From Brevibacterium sp. CCUG 69071 (GTDB lineage: Bacteria; Actinomycetota; Actinomycetes; Actinomycetales; Brevibacteriaceae), in NCBI RefSeq assembly GCF_021023135.1, contig NZ_PGFV01000008.1:62001-126000 (forward strand): a stretch of 64,000 bases of DNA, read 5' to 3'. Below, piece after piece: positions 44,297 to 52,651 of this stretch; position 1 is the stretch's first letter, and each line of letters begins with the position of its first letter. Both the position numbers and the translations under genes were made by a program. A model generated the notes under the pieces. The model made no database searches. It was not told the origin of the DNA and saw only the letters and a list, made by a program, of their open reading frames with translations.

Positions 44297-45234
44297 CCAA
44301 CAACAGACCGCACCACGACAACAGACCCCAGGTCGAACACCCTCCCGGGCATGTTCGCGGGCGGCTGTTCTCCGATGCAGAGCATCCCTTAGTGCTGCGC
44401 ACAGAGTTCGACGTTCCCGGCTATCTCGCCCAGGCTCGAGGCCGCATCGCGGTCGACTCCGCGCGCATTGAGATCAGCGAAGATGAAGCACGAGATCTCG
44501 GGTTCCTGTGGCGACTGGAGAACTCAGCCTTGGCCGAAACCCGGGCCCTGCTCGCCTCGTGGACATCCAACGAAGCCCGGATCACTGCCTTCGTGACGGG
44601 GTGGGGCTACGAACGGTATTGGCTGGCACGAGCACTGCGCGACATCCTCGAGGTCTCGCCGACTTCCTCGGCCGCCTCGCCCACCCCGACGGACTCTCGC
44701 AGAGGCCCGGTATCGAGGCTTCGCGGGATCTGGGTCGAACGCGGTCTTCCGATCCTCGCGCCAGTCATCGGCGGGGTGGTCAAGGAACCGCTCACCGCCG
44801 GGCACATGGCTCGGCTCGCCATCCAGGAGGCCACCCTGCAGGCAGCTGAACGAGCGGTGTGTTCACGACTTCGCAGTGAAGCCGCTCGCGTGCTGACCGA
44901 GATCATCGACCGGCGCGAGGAGATCATCGGCTTCTTCCGCTCGGAGGCGGTGGCCCGGATCAGACGGTCACGGATCGAAGCGGTCACCGCCCGTGCCCAC
45001 CTCATCCGGCCGTGGGCTCCGCTGCGAATCGTCGGAGTCGCCGAACCGGATGAGGCGCGCGCTCTGACGAGCATCTTCGCCTCTGCCGCCGACAGGCGGC
45101 TCCTCATCGACTCCGATGCTGAAATCGGACAGCTCCTTCCGGGGAACCCGCAACCTTCAGTGAATCAAGTCACAGCGGCGCTGCGCTCGACTCGCAGAGC
45201 CCATGCTCGAGCAGGGAGAAACCATGGCATTTGA
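44290..45234 (+). CDS. ferritin-like protein with lost diiron ligands (paralogue of the next gene)
   Basis: 314 aa from ATG 44290 (GAAGG upstream), overlapping the acyl reductase stop. It lacks an obvious family signature but aligns with the next protein: residues 107-116 YERYWLARAL match EEFWHGEAL, and 207-216 DRREEIIGFF match KQETRHVAFY. In both places the metal-binding His is replaced (L112, I212) and the first E-x-x-H Glu is an Arg. It seems a structural partner of the diiron enzyme. A poorly ordered, His/Asn/Pro-rich N-terminus precedes the helical part. It overlaps the diiron gene by 11 bp. Confidence 0.72.
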   Translation: MVTNNRPHHDNRPQVEHPPGHVRGRLFSDAEHPLVLRTEFDVPGYLAQARGRIAVDSARIEISEDEARDLGFLWRLENSALAETRALLASWTSNEARITAFVTGWGYERYWLARALRDILEVSPTSSAASPTPTDSRRGPVSRLRGIWVERGLPILAPVIGGVVKEPLTAGHMARLAIQEATLQAAERAVCSRLRSEAARVLTEIIDRREEIIGFFRSEAVARIRRSRIEAVTARAHLIRPWAPLRIVGVAEPDEARALTSIFASAADRRLLIDSDAEIGQLLPGNPQPSVNQVTAALRSTRRAHARAGRNHGI

Positions 45235-46009
45235 CTTCGACAAGTACGCTGAGACGTCCGAGGCGGTGAACTGGTCCGATCTGGATCTGGACGTCTTCGA
45301 CGACATGCCCTTGGACAGAGACACTCTCCGGTCTGTGCGATACATGTGCGACGTCGAGTATCACACCACCTGCTTCGTCCGGGAGCTGCTCGTCACTCCC
45401 TCACACAGCGAGGACGCCACCGCCGCGTTCATGACGATGTGGAACCGTGAGGAGTTCTGGCATGGGGAGGCGTTGGCCGCCGTGCTCGAGAAGCACGGCA
45501 TTCACGTCGATTACGACGAGGTCAAAGCCAAGCGGATGAGTCTGGGGTGGAAACTCGCTCTCGGTCCCGCCAAGCAATCGATGCTGTCGAACATGGTGGG
45601 CACGGACTTCATTGCCGTGCACATGGCGTGGGGTGCGGCCAACGAGCTCTCAGCCACCGCCGGCTATCGACGGATGGCGGCGATGCAAGACCACCCCGTT
45701 CTCTCTCCTCTCCTCGAGCGCATCGCCAAGCAGGAAACTCGGCACGTAGCCTTCTACACCACTCAGGCACGGCAGAGGCTCGAGAACAATCCACGAGCGC
45801 AGAAGATTGTGCAATTGGCTTTGGGAAAGCTGTGGAAGCCCGTCGGCTCAGGGATGATGGACGATGCCGAAGTCAAACATGTGATGAGTCATCTCTTTCA
45901 GGACCATACCGACGAACTCGACAAACTCGACAAGAGCGTCCAGAAGCTGCCTGGTTTGGACTCGCTGACCATCTTCCGCGACGCCTTTGCTCGGCTGGGA
46001 ATCGGCTGA
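45224..46009 (+). CDS. diiron ferritin-like oxygenase/desaturase
   Basis: 261 aa from ATG 45224, with GGGAG 6 nt upstream; an ATG at 45203 is less likely. A four-helix-bundle carboxylate diiron centre is intact: a helix-1 Glu near 45-54 (VEYHTTCFVRELL), E77-F-W-H80, E141 in AANELSATAGYRR, and E171-T-R-H174. The layout is that of acyl-ACP desaturase/ferritin-like oxygenases. Use of O2 to desaturate or hydroxylate a lipid chain is expected. With the FAR and AGPS genes nearby, a vinyl-ether-forming or chain-modifying desaturase is an attractive inference, not proven. Confidence 0.85.
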   Translation: MAFDFDKYAETSEAVNWSDLDLDVFDDMPLDRDTLRSVRYMCDVEYHTTCFVRELLVTPSHSEDATAAFMTMWNREEFWHGEALAAVLEKHGIHVDYDEVKAKRMSLGWKLALGPAKQSMLSNMVGTDFIAVHMAWGAANELSATAGYRRMAAMQDHPVLSPLLERIAKQETRHVAFYTTQARQRLENNPRAQKIVQLALGKLWKPVGSGMMDDAEVKHVMSHLFQDHTDELDKLDKSVQKLPGLDSLTIFRDAFARLGIG

Positions 46010-46102
46010 CCGCCGCCACTCCGGCACCGCATTCGTCGAGTCGCTCAAACCCGGTCGGGCGAAGGAACTTCTCTGAACTCTCAGAAAAACTTCGTGCTCT
46101 TC

Positions 46103-46130
46103 CCATCCAGGACCACGATCGCTGCGAATA
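46103..46130 (+). promoter_or_regulatory. SigK-type promoter of the fasciclin lipoprotein gene
   Basis: CCATCC (46103-46108) and CGAATA (46125-46130) with 16 bp between. They match the mycobacterial SigK consensus (-35 CCATCC, -10 CCGAATCG) well. The element lies about 78 bp upstream of the fasciclin gene, whose homologues mpt70/mpt83 are SigK targets. Confidence 0.7.
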
Positions 46131-46207
46131 CCCAGTACACAGCGAGCACTGGAGACAACTTCACAGCTGTGGGCCGATACGCACCACTGTTCACAAGGAG
46201 AAGAACG

Positions 46208-46888
46208 ATGAAAACACTGCTTCGCACCCGCACCGCCACCATTCTCTCAGCCGGCGCCATCGGACTCCTGGCCCTGTCGGGCTGCGGGGGCATGGACTCC
46301 GGCAGCGAGGACTCCGGTTCCGAGTCCTCCAGCACCGAATCCCAGGCCGCTGAGTCCGAGATGCCCGAGGAATCCGACGATGCCTCGATGGCCGGTGGCG
46401 ACCTCGTCGGCTCCGGCTGCTCGACCTACGCCGAGGAGAACCCCGACGGTGGGGGCTCGGTTGAAGGAATGGCTCAGGACCCGGTCGCGACCGCAGCGTC
46501 GAACAACCCGATGCTGACCACCCTGACGAAGGCCGTCTCGGGTGAACTCAACCCGGATGTCGATCTCGTCGACACCCTCAATGGTGACGAGTTCACCGTC
46601 ATCGCCCCGGTCGACGACGCATTCGCCGCCGTGCCGAAGGACGACCTCGACGCCCTGGCCAAGGACTCGGACATGCTCACGAAGGTCCTGACCTACCACG
46701 TCATCCCCGGACAGCTGAGCCCCGACGAGATCGCCGGTGAACACGAGACCGTCGAAGGCTCGAAGGTCACAGTCTCCGGTGAGGGCGAGGACATGAAGTT
46801 CGACGATGCCGGACTGGTCTGCGGCGGAGTCAAGACCGCCAACGCCACCGTGTACATGGTCGACGGTGTCATGATGCCCTCGGAGTGA
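46208..46888 (+). CDS. fasciclin-domain lipoprotein, MPT83/MPT70-like
   Basis: 226 aa; AAGGAGAAGAACG precedes the ATG. A lipoprotein signal (lipobox LALSGC, Cys at about 23) is followed by a Ser/Glu/Asp-rich spacer, then [43 protein letters not shown] and one FAS1 domain: [44 protein letters not shown], and [14 protein letters not shown]. It matches mycobacterial MPT83/MPT70 in domain plan. The SigK/RskA pair downstream and a SigK-like promoter upstream support the same regulon. Confidence 0.93.
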   Translation: MKTLLRTRTATILSAGAIGLLALSGCGGMDSGSEDSGSESSSTESQAAESEMPEESDDASMAGGDLVGSGCSTYAEENPDGGGSVEGMAQDPVATAASNNPMLTTLTKAVSGELNPDVDLVDTLNGDEFTVIAPVDDAFAAVPKDDLDALAKDSDMLTKVLTYHVIPGQLSPDEIAGEHETVEGSKVTVSGEGEDMKFDDAGLVCGGVKTANATVYMVDGVMMPSE

Positions 46889-46929
46889 TCACGAAGTGAC
46901 AACGAGGTGACATCGAGTCACCGCACTGA

Positions 46930-46982
46930 GGTGGCCAGGGAACGATCAACGATGTCGCGATCGGTCCCTGGCCACCCTCTTC
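46930..46982 (+). terminator. terminator after the fasciclin gene
   Basis: A 12-bp stem GGTGGCCAGGGA (46930-46941) with TCCCTGGCCACC (46965-46976), a 23-nt loop and a following CTCTTCTT tract. Confidence 0.7.
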
Positions 46983-46985
46983 TTC

Positions 46986-47014
46986 CCACCCTCCCGATGG
47001 ACATGCTGCGAAAC
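46986..47014 (+). promoter_or_regulatory. possible SigK-type promoter of sigK
   Basis: CCACCC (46986-46991), 17 bp, CGAAAC (47009-47014). It resembles the element at 46103 and lies 28 bp before the sigK start. This would allow autoregulation, as in mycobacteria. Confidence 0.45.
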
Positions 47015-47042
47015 AACGTTCGGGGGATGAGAAGATTGATCA

Positions 47043-47714
47043 ATGAGTTCAGACGATCCGACGACGTTGCGACACGGTCCCCCGGGGTCCCCACCGGCTC
47101 CCCGACAGCCGGACCCCACCCCGGCAGACACCAGGTCCACGGAGCCCGGACCGGCAGGGTCTGGGTCTGCGGACCCCAGCGGTGACCTGCTGGTCAGGAT
47201 CGCTGCGGGCGAGACGTCGGCGTTCGAGGAACTCTTCACGAACCAATCGAGGATCCTCATGGCCGTGATCGTGAGGATCGTCAAGAGCCGGTCACTGGCC
47301 GAGGAGGTGTTGCAGGAATGCTTCACCGAGGTATGGACACGATGCTCGGGTTTCGACCCGTCGAGGGGAACGGGCCGGGTTTGGTTGGTGACTCTGTGTC
47401 GCAGGCGAGCTATCGACTGCGTGCGCAGCGTCCAGTCCCAACAGGACCGGGACCTCGCCGATGGACTCCGGTCCACCGCCGCCACCGGTGACGAGGTCGA
47501 GCAGACCGTGATCGACCGGGCAGAGTCCGACCGGACGGTCTCAGCATTGAAGGGGCTGCCGGAGGATCAGAGCAGACCGATCGTGATGGCGTTCTACCAA
47601 GGTCTGACTCACGCTCAGATCTCTCAGACCCTCAAGGTCCCGTTGGGGACCATCAAGTCACGGATCAGAGACGGAATGAAGAAGCTGCGAGAGGAATTGG
47701 AGGCGAGTCGATGA
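47043..47714 (+). CDS. sigK: ECF sigma factor SigK
   Basis: 223 aa. A Pro-rich, disordered first 45 residues precede region 2 (AFEELFTNQSRILMAVIVRIVKSRSLAEEVLQECFTEVWTRCSGFD) and region 4 (ALKGLPEDQSRPIVMAFYQGLTHAQISQTLKVPLGTIKSRIRDGMKKLREEL). Spacing and context (RskA downstream, fasciclin lipoprotein upstream) identify it as SigK rather than another ECF type. Its stop overlaps the RskA start by ATGA. Confidence 0.92.
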   Translation: MSSDDPTTLRHGPPGSPPAPRQPDPTPADTRSTEPGPAGSGSADPSGDLLVRIAAGETSAFEELFTNQSRILMAVIVRIVKSRSLAEEVLQECFTEVWTRCSGFDPSRGTGRVWLVTLCRRRAIDCVRSVQSQQDRDLADGLRSTAATGDEVEQTVIDRAESDRTVSALKGLPEDQSRPIVMAFYQGLTHAQISQTLKVPLGTIKSRIRDGMKKLREELEASR

Positions 47715-48658
47715 GCACCGATCGTGATTATCTGGCCGCCGGCCTAGCACTCGGGGGCCTCAGCGAGACCGAACTGGTCGAGGCACAGGCCCTCGCCGAC
47801 TCCGATGCCGACTTCCGCGCCGAGGTCGCCGCCTACGACGAGACGATGTCTCTGGTCGCCGGCTCCGATGAACCGGTTGAGGTCAGCGCGGCCACCCGCG
47901 CGGCGATACTCGGCATCCCCTCGATACATGCCCAGAAGGGTTACGCGGGTGTGCATGAACGCCCGGCGGGTGTGCAGGATGGTTCGCAGGAGCACCCTGT
48001 GGATGTGCCGCCGAATCCGGCGACGCATGCGCAGGAAACTCCGACCGCAGCTGACCCGGTCGGCCCCACGACCCATGCGCAGCAGAACTCGACGGCTGCG
48101 AACTCGGGCGAACCCACACCTCCGGCCTCCCTGGCCGACCACCGCGAACGGAGCAGTGGCCGCGGTCCGAACCGCCGAACCAATGCTGGGCGTCGCCGAT
48201 CATGGCTGCCTTATGCAGCCGCTGCTGCGGCTCTCATCGTCGTCGCCGGTTTCGGCGTCACGATCTGGCAGCAGACGCAGGAACAGAACCAGCTCGAGGA
48301 GGATCTCGCGGCCACCCAGCAGCAGCTCGACGAAACAACACAGCTGATGGAGGCCGAGGACCTGCAAACGCGCACGAAAGACCTGCCCGAAGGGGGAACG
48401 GTCACGGTGCTGTCCTCGCAGTCCCAGCAGCTCATCCGCTTCCACCCACACGATGTCGGGCAGGCTCCTGCCGGGAAATCGATGCAGATGTGGGTCATCG
48501 GGATCGATGGTCCTGAAAGTGCGGGACTGATGACCGACCAGCCGGTGACGATCACCGGCCACGAGTTCGCCACCGGCAGCGTCTTCGGCATCACCGTCGA
48601 ACCCGAGGGCGGTTCCGAGCAGCCGACCACGGACCCGATCGTCGCTGTCGGCCTCTAA
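47711..48658 (+). CDS. rskA: anti-sigma K factor RskA
   Basis: 315 aa. The N-terminal sigma-binding part is DYLAAGLALGGLSETELVEAQALADSDADFRAEVAAYDE. A long Thr/Pro/His-rich linker (about 75-165) contains repeated THAQ motifs. One membrane helix (WLPYAAAAAALIVVAGFGVTIW) follows, then a short coiled coil (QEQNQLEEDLAATQQQLDETTQLM) and the extracytoplasmic RskA domain ending MQMWVIGIDGP...VGITVEPEGGSEQPTTDPI. It holds SigK at the membrane until proteolysed. It is translationally coupled to sigK. Confidence 0.93.
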   Translation: MSTDRDYLAAGLALGGLSETELVEAQALADSDADFRAEVAAYDETMSLVAGSDEPVEVSAATRAAILGIPSIHAQKGYAGVHERPAGVQDGSQEHPVDVPPNPATHAQETPTAADPVGPTTHAQQNSTAANSGEPTPPASLADHRERSSGRGPNRRTNAGRRRSWLPYAAAAAALIVVAGFGVTIWQQTQEQNQLEEDLAATQQQLDETTQLMEAEDLQTRTKDLPEGGTVTVLSSQSQQLIRFHPHDVGQAPAGKSMQMWVIGIDGPESAGLMTDQPVTITGHEFATGSVFGITVEPEGGSEQPTTDPIVAVGL

Positions 48659-48691
48659 GCCGCGTCGGGCGGCCAAGAGCTGCACACTTTG

Positions 48692-48729
48692 AGTCAGGGA
48701 GCACTGGTTGCAACCAGTGCTCCCTGACT
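48692..48729. terminator. palindromic terminator after rskA
   Basis: A perfect 38-bp palindrome with 19-bp arms meeting at TTGCAA, 34 bp after the rskA stop. It could stop transcription in both directions. Confidence 0.8.
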
Positions 48730-48804
48730 TCACAGGAGCAGGATCATGCGAGCCGCCTTCAAGCGACACCTCAAGACTCAAGTCGCGTGTTGGGGCGGCG
48801 ACGG

Positions 48805-48845
48805 TTGCACTTAAACTTCACCTAGTGAAATACTAGCTAGGTGAA
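48805..48845 (+). promoter_or_regulatory. promoter and operator of the MMPL gene
   Basis: TTGCAC (48805-48810), 18 bp, AATACT (48829-48834) would start transcription at about the GTG start codon. The inverted repeat TTCACCTAG (48817-48825)/CTAGGTGAA (48837-48845) covers the -10 and the start codon. An inner CTAG...CTAG pair is nested in it. The layout suggests repression by a dimeric regulator, possibly the MarR protein encoded at 51055. Confidence 0.6.
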
Positions 48846-50997
48846 TGAAAAGTTCGAATCGCCGTCGCGTGCCCGACGGACCGCACGCGTCCTCGTCCCC
48901 GCCGCACTCATCATCATCTGGTTCGCCGTCTTCGGGTTCGGCGGAATGAGCTTCGGGTCGATCAGTGAGGTCGCGACAGACGAGCGAGCATCGTTCCTGC
49001 CATCGAGCGCCGAATCTACGAAGGTGCAGAACGAGATCACCGCATTCACGGGTTCGGATGCGATCCCTGCAATCATCGTTGCCGAACGACGCGATGGGCT
49101 GACCGACGCCGATCGGGAGCAGCTTGAGACGTTCGCTGAACAGGCCGGCGATGTCGTTCCCGGCGCCGAGGCCTCCCCCGTGATCCCCTCGGAGGATGAC
49201 CAGGCGGCCGAACTCGTCGTGTCTATCCCGTCTGACGCCGAGATCGGAGACGCGGTCGAACAGCTCGAGACTGACGCCGACCAGACACTGACGGGGCTGA
49301 GCGTCTGGGTGAGCGGCCCCGCCGGATTCACCGCCGACCTGCAGGAGGCCTTCGCCGGAATCGACGGGATTCTCCTCGTCGTCGCGCTGGCCGTTGTCTT
49401 CGTCATTCTTGTCGTCGTCTACCGCTCACCTCTTCTGCCGATCCTCGTGCTCCTCAGTTCGATGACGGCACTTTGCGCGGCCGTGCTCGTCAACGTGGCT
49501 TTGGCCCGCGAAGGCATCGTGACCCTCAACGGTCAGGTTCAGGGGATTCTCTTCATCCTCGTCATCGGTGCCGCCACAGACTACTCGCTGCTCTACATCG
49601 CTCGATACCGTGAGTCGCTGAGAGACAGCCGTTCCGCCTCCACCGCGGCGTGGACGGCGATCCGCGGGGTAGTTGAGCCGATTCTCGCCTCGGGCGGGAC
49701 AGTCATCGTCGGCCTGCTGTGCCTGCTCCTGTCCGATCTCGGTTCGAACTCTGCGCTCGGTCCGGTCGCCGCCATCGGCATCGCCTGCGCCATGCTCGCC
49801 ACGCTCACCTTCCTCCCTGCCATGCTCGCCGTCTTCGGACGCGTGGCATTCTGGCCCCGCAGCCCACGGTACGGCAGCTCTCATCCGAAGCTGACCGGGC
49901 CGAACGCCACCGGGCTGTGGCCACGAGTGGGACGCTTCGTCTCGGCCGCACCGCGACGGATCGTCACCGGCGTGGCCATCGTCCTCGCCGTCGGCTGCGC
50001 GGGGCTTGTGCTCCTCGACGCCGACGGTGTACCGCAGAGCGACTTCGTCCTCGGCGACAGTCAGGCCCGAGACGGGCAACAGGTCATCGATCGGCATTTC
50101 GCCGCCGGATCGGGCAACCCTGCCTATGTGCTCGCCCCCAGCGATGAAAGGCAGGAGGTCGCCGAGGCGATCTCCGCGACGCCGGGCATCGAGAGTCTCA
50201 GCCTCGTTGCTCAGGATGCCGCCTCGGGGACGACCCCGGTCGACGACCAAGGCGCTGTCGTCATGCAGGGACAGTCGGGTCCGCCGTCGGCTGAACCGAC
50301 GGAGATCGGCGGGGACATCATGTTCTCCCTGACCCTCTCCGCCCCCGCCGACTCGCTCGCAGCCGAAGGCACGATCGAGCAACTCCGCGAGAATCTCGGG
50401 TCGACTCAGGCGCTGGTCGGCGGAAGCACGGCTGTCGATCTCGATACGAACAACACGTCGTCGAGCGATCGAGCAGTGATCATTCCCATTGTGCTCGTCG
50501 TCATCACGGTCATGCTCGCTATCCTCCTGAGATCACTGCTGGCACCACTGCTTCTTTTGGCGACCACGGTGCTCAGCTTCGGCACGGCTCTGGGGATCAG
50601 TGCGGTCATCTTCCGTCTCATCGGCCAGCCCCAATCCGATCCGTCGGTGCCGCTGTACGCGTTCGTCTTTCTCGTCGCCTTGGGCATCGACTACAACATC
50701 TTCCTGATGACACGCGTTCGCGAGGAGACGCTCGTCCATGGAACCCGGGAGGGCGCGCTGCGAGGTCTGTCGGTCACCGGTGGCGTGATCACAAGTGCGG
50801 GAACTGTTCTCGCGGCCACCTTCGCCGCTCTACTCGTCATCCCGATCCAGTTCCTGCTTCAGCTCGCGATCATCGTCGCGATCGGCGTCCTCTTAGACGC
50901 GCTGATCGTGAGGACCCTTCTCGTCCCGGCGCTCACGCTGTGGATCGGAGACAAGATCTGGTGGCCGTCGCGACTGACCAAGCCTGCTCAACACTGA
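48841..50997 (+). CDS. MMPL family transporter
   Basis: 718 aa from GTG 48841, probably leaderless. It has two halves, each with a hydrophobic helix, an extracytoplasmic loop and a cluster of five helices. Signatures are GILFILVIGAATDYSLLYIARYRESL and FVFLVALGIDYNIFLMTRVREE, the Asp-Tyr pairs of the proton relay in MmpL/RND proteins. It most resembles the shorter YdfJ/ActII-3 type of exporter for lipids or drugs. A MarR regulator is convergent downstream. A terminator precedes the gene, so it is separate from the SigK unit. Confidence 0.92.
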   Translation: MNEKFESPSRARRTARVLVPAALIIIWFAVFGFGGMSFGSISEVATDERASFLPSSAESTKVQNEITAFTGSDAIPAIIVAERRDGLTDADREQLETFAEQAGDVVPGAEASPVIPSEDDQAAELVVSIPSDAEIGDAVEQLETDADQTLTGLSVWVSGPAGFTADLQEAFAGIDGILLVVALAVVFVILVVVYRSPLLPILVLLSSMTALCAAVLVNVALAREGIVTLNGQVQGILFILVIGAATDYSLLYIARYRESLRDSRSASTAAWTAIRGVVEPILASGGTVIVGLLCLLLSDLGSNSALGPVAAIGIACAMLATLTFLPAMLAVFGRVAFWPRSPRYGSSHPKLTGPNATGLWPRVGRFVSAAPRRIVTGVAIVLAVGCAGLVLLDADGVPQSDFVLGDSQARDGQQVIDRHFAAGSGNPAYVLAPSDERQEVAEAISATPGIESLSLVAQDAASGTTPVDDQGAVVMQGQSGPPSAEPTEIGGDIMFSLTLSAPADSLAAEGTIEQLRENLGSTQALVGGSTAVDLDTNNTSSSDRAVIIPIVLVVITVMLAILLRSLLAPLLLLATTVLSFGTALGISAVIFRLIGQPQSDPSVPLYAFVFLVALGIDYNIFLMTRVREETLVHGTREGALRGLSVTGGVITSAGTVLAATFAALLVIPIQFLLQLAIIVAIGVLLDALIVRTLLVPALTLWIGDKIWWPSRLTKPAQH

Positions 50998-51054
50998 ACT
51001 TCCGAAGAGAGTGCCCGGGCTCCAGAGGCCAGAGGCTCTGGCCCCGCCGAATCG

Positions 51055-51630
51055 TCACTCTTCGGCAACCGCCTCTTCGCTGATATCGACAGGGGAGGAA
51101 TCCGAGTCGGTGAGGTCGCGTTTCGTCTCCCGGAGGAAACGGATGACCACCTCACGCTCGTCGGAAGTCAGTCGGGCGGCAGCGTGGAATCGCCTGGACT
51201 GGGCCCGCCCCACCGTTTCGATCGCCGCGGTGTAGGTGTCGGCAGTGATGCTGATCGCCTGTGCACGCCGATCGTGGGGGTGAGGTTCGCGCACAATGTG
51301 TTCAGCTCGCTCGAGGCGATCGAGCAGCTTCGTCGTCGCCGAAGCTGAGATGCCCAGGTGTTCGGCGATGCCTCCGGGCGTTCCAACCTGCTGCTGATTT
51401 CTGCACACGATGAGGTAGTGAATCGCCCGCATGTCGGTGGCATTGAGCTTCATGTACTCCTGCGAATCCTCCGACACCGCCCGCTCCGCTTCGCGCAGCT
51501 CGCCGAATGCTGCCATCAGCTCCCCGATCTGAGCGATCGCCTCAGGGGACAGCTCAGATCGGTCGACGAGGTGCTGCTGCGGATCACTCGAGTCGACGTC
51601 GTAGACCGCCGACTTCGCGATTTCTGCCAT
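51055..51630 (-). CDS. MarR family regulator
   Basis: 191 aa from ATG 51630, with GGGAG upstream; an in-frame start at 51654 is possible. Winged helix: YMKLNATDMRAIHYLIVCRNQQQVGTPGGIAEHLGISASATTKLLDRLERAEHIVREPHPHDRRAQAISIT, which includes the D-x-R-R wing. It is convergent with the MMPL exporter, 57 bp away. Multidrug-type MarR proteins often repress such pumps, and the MMPL promoter carries a long palindrome. Confidence 0.9.
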   Translation of the reverse strand: MAEIAKSAVYDVDSSDPQQHLVDRSELSPEAIAQIGELMAAFGELREAERAVSEDSQEYMKLNATDMRAIHYLIVCRNQQQVGTPGGIAEHLGISASATTKLLDRLERAEHIVREPHPHDRRAQAISITADTYTAAIETVGRAQSRRFHAAARLTSDEREVVIRFLRETKRDLTDSDSSPVDISEEAVAEE

Positions 51631-51655
51631 CGCACATCTCCCATCACCAACCATG

Positions 51656-51669
51656 CGGTTCTATAACCG
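51656..51669. promoter_or_regulatory. palindrome upstream of marR
   Basis: CGGTTCTATAACCG (5-bp arms, 4-bp centre) lies 26 bp upstream of the MarR start. Read on the minus strand it contains a TATAGA-type -10. It differs from the MMPL operator, so joint control by the same protein is not shown. Confidence 0.35.
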
Positions 51670-52651
51670 TGGCGTCGATCCGAGGACGACGTCTTTTCCG
51701 ATTCTAGACGCCAAAGCATGTCAACGCGTCAAAGTGCACCTCGGTCAGGTGCATGCCCACCACAGCACAATGGTCGCGCCCGACGGCCGGCGGGTCAGCG
51801 GTCTCAGCCGAATGCTCAAGCTGCACGCGTCTTGTTAGCTGGATGCGCACGACGTCAGTTTCGCGTTCATCCCGACGCGCCGTGCTCGCCGCTGAACATG
51901 GCGCCGCTGCTCCGGCAGGACTGCTCGGGTGGGACAGAGCAGATCGCAGCCTTCTGGATCGAAGACTCCGGCGGTAGGTGGCAGGCTCGACGGCGTTCGT
52001 GTTCACAGCGCAGCATGATCAGTTTTCGGTGGCTGAGCCGGTGCTGTCCCGGAGTCTGCCTCAGACATTGCCGAGACGATGCAACTCAGGCTCGTTCTGG
52101 AGACTGCAGCCAAGGTCTGGTCGACAACGGCGGCCGCGCTGGGAGTGATACCGGCTCATGCTCCCTGACGAGTGGTGCGCCAAGACACGCGACGACTGAC
52201 TACGATCGAACGCACGAGACATCGTGCCGATCTGCGTTCCCGGGAGACGGAGATTCCACCTGCCAGGAGTCGGCATGCTCCGCGCTCATTTGTACTGGGA
52301 TGGCTCGGTCGCAGTGCCGACCAAGACGTCACAACGGATGGTCAGATGCCACCGAATCGAGGTGCATAAAGCGATCGACTATAGCCCGCCGCTCGGAGGC
52401 CGGTCGAGATGAACCAGACACTCGGTGATCGGAAGGGTGAGTCGTTGCAAACAGGCCTCGAGAGCATCGGAAGCTTGACGGCTTCATCGGATTGCCAGGT
52501 GAGCTGCACCTGTTCGGCGCCGAAGCTGCAGTGCACGCCGGCCCCGTGCTGAGCGAAGGGCTGCCGCCAAGGCACGTGCACGGGCCGGCACGATCGGCAG
52601 AGGTGTCTCCTCTTCAGACGGTGCGAGAATCGCTATGCCATAATCTCTCTC
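51670..52651. other. 980-bp gene-poor region
   Basis: Several open frames cross this stretch, the longest at 51718-52428 (+). That frame has a composition rich in Arg, Ser and Cys, no recognisable fold and no ribosome site, so I do not call a gene. No IS ends were recognised. It is probably decayed sequence. A possible -10 (CATAAT, about 52638) just before the next gene is the only likely functional site. Confidence 0.4.

Noticed and set aside
51718..52428. A 236-codon open frame in the gene-poor region
   Set aside because: Its composition (many Arg, Ser, Cys) is unlike neighbouring proteins, it has no ribosome site and no recognisable family.
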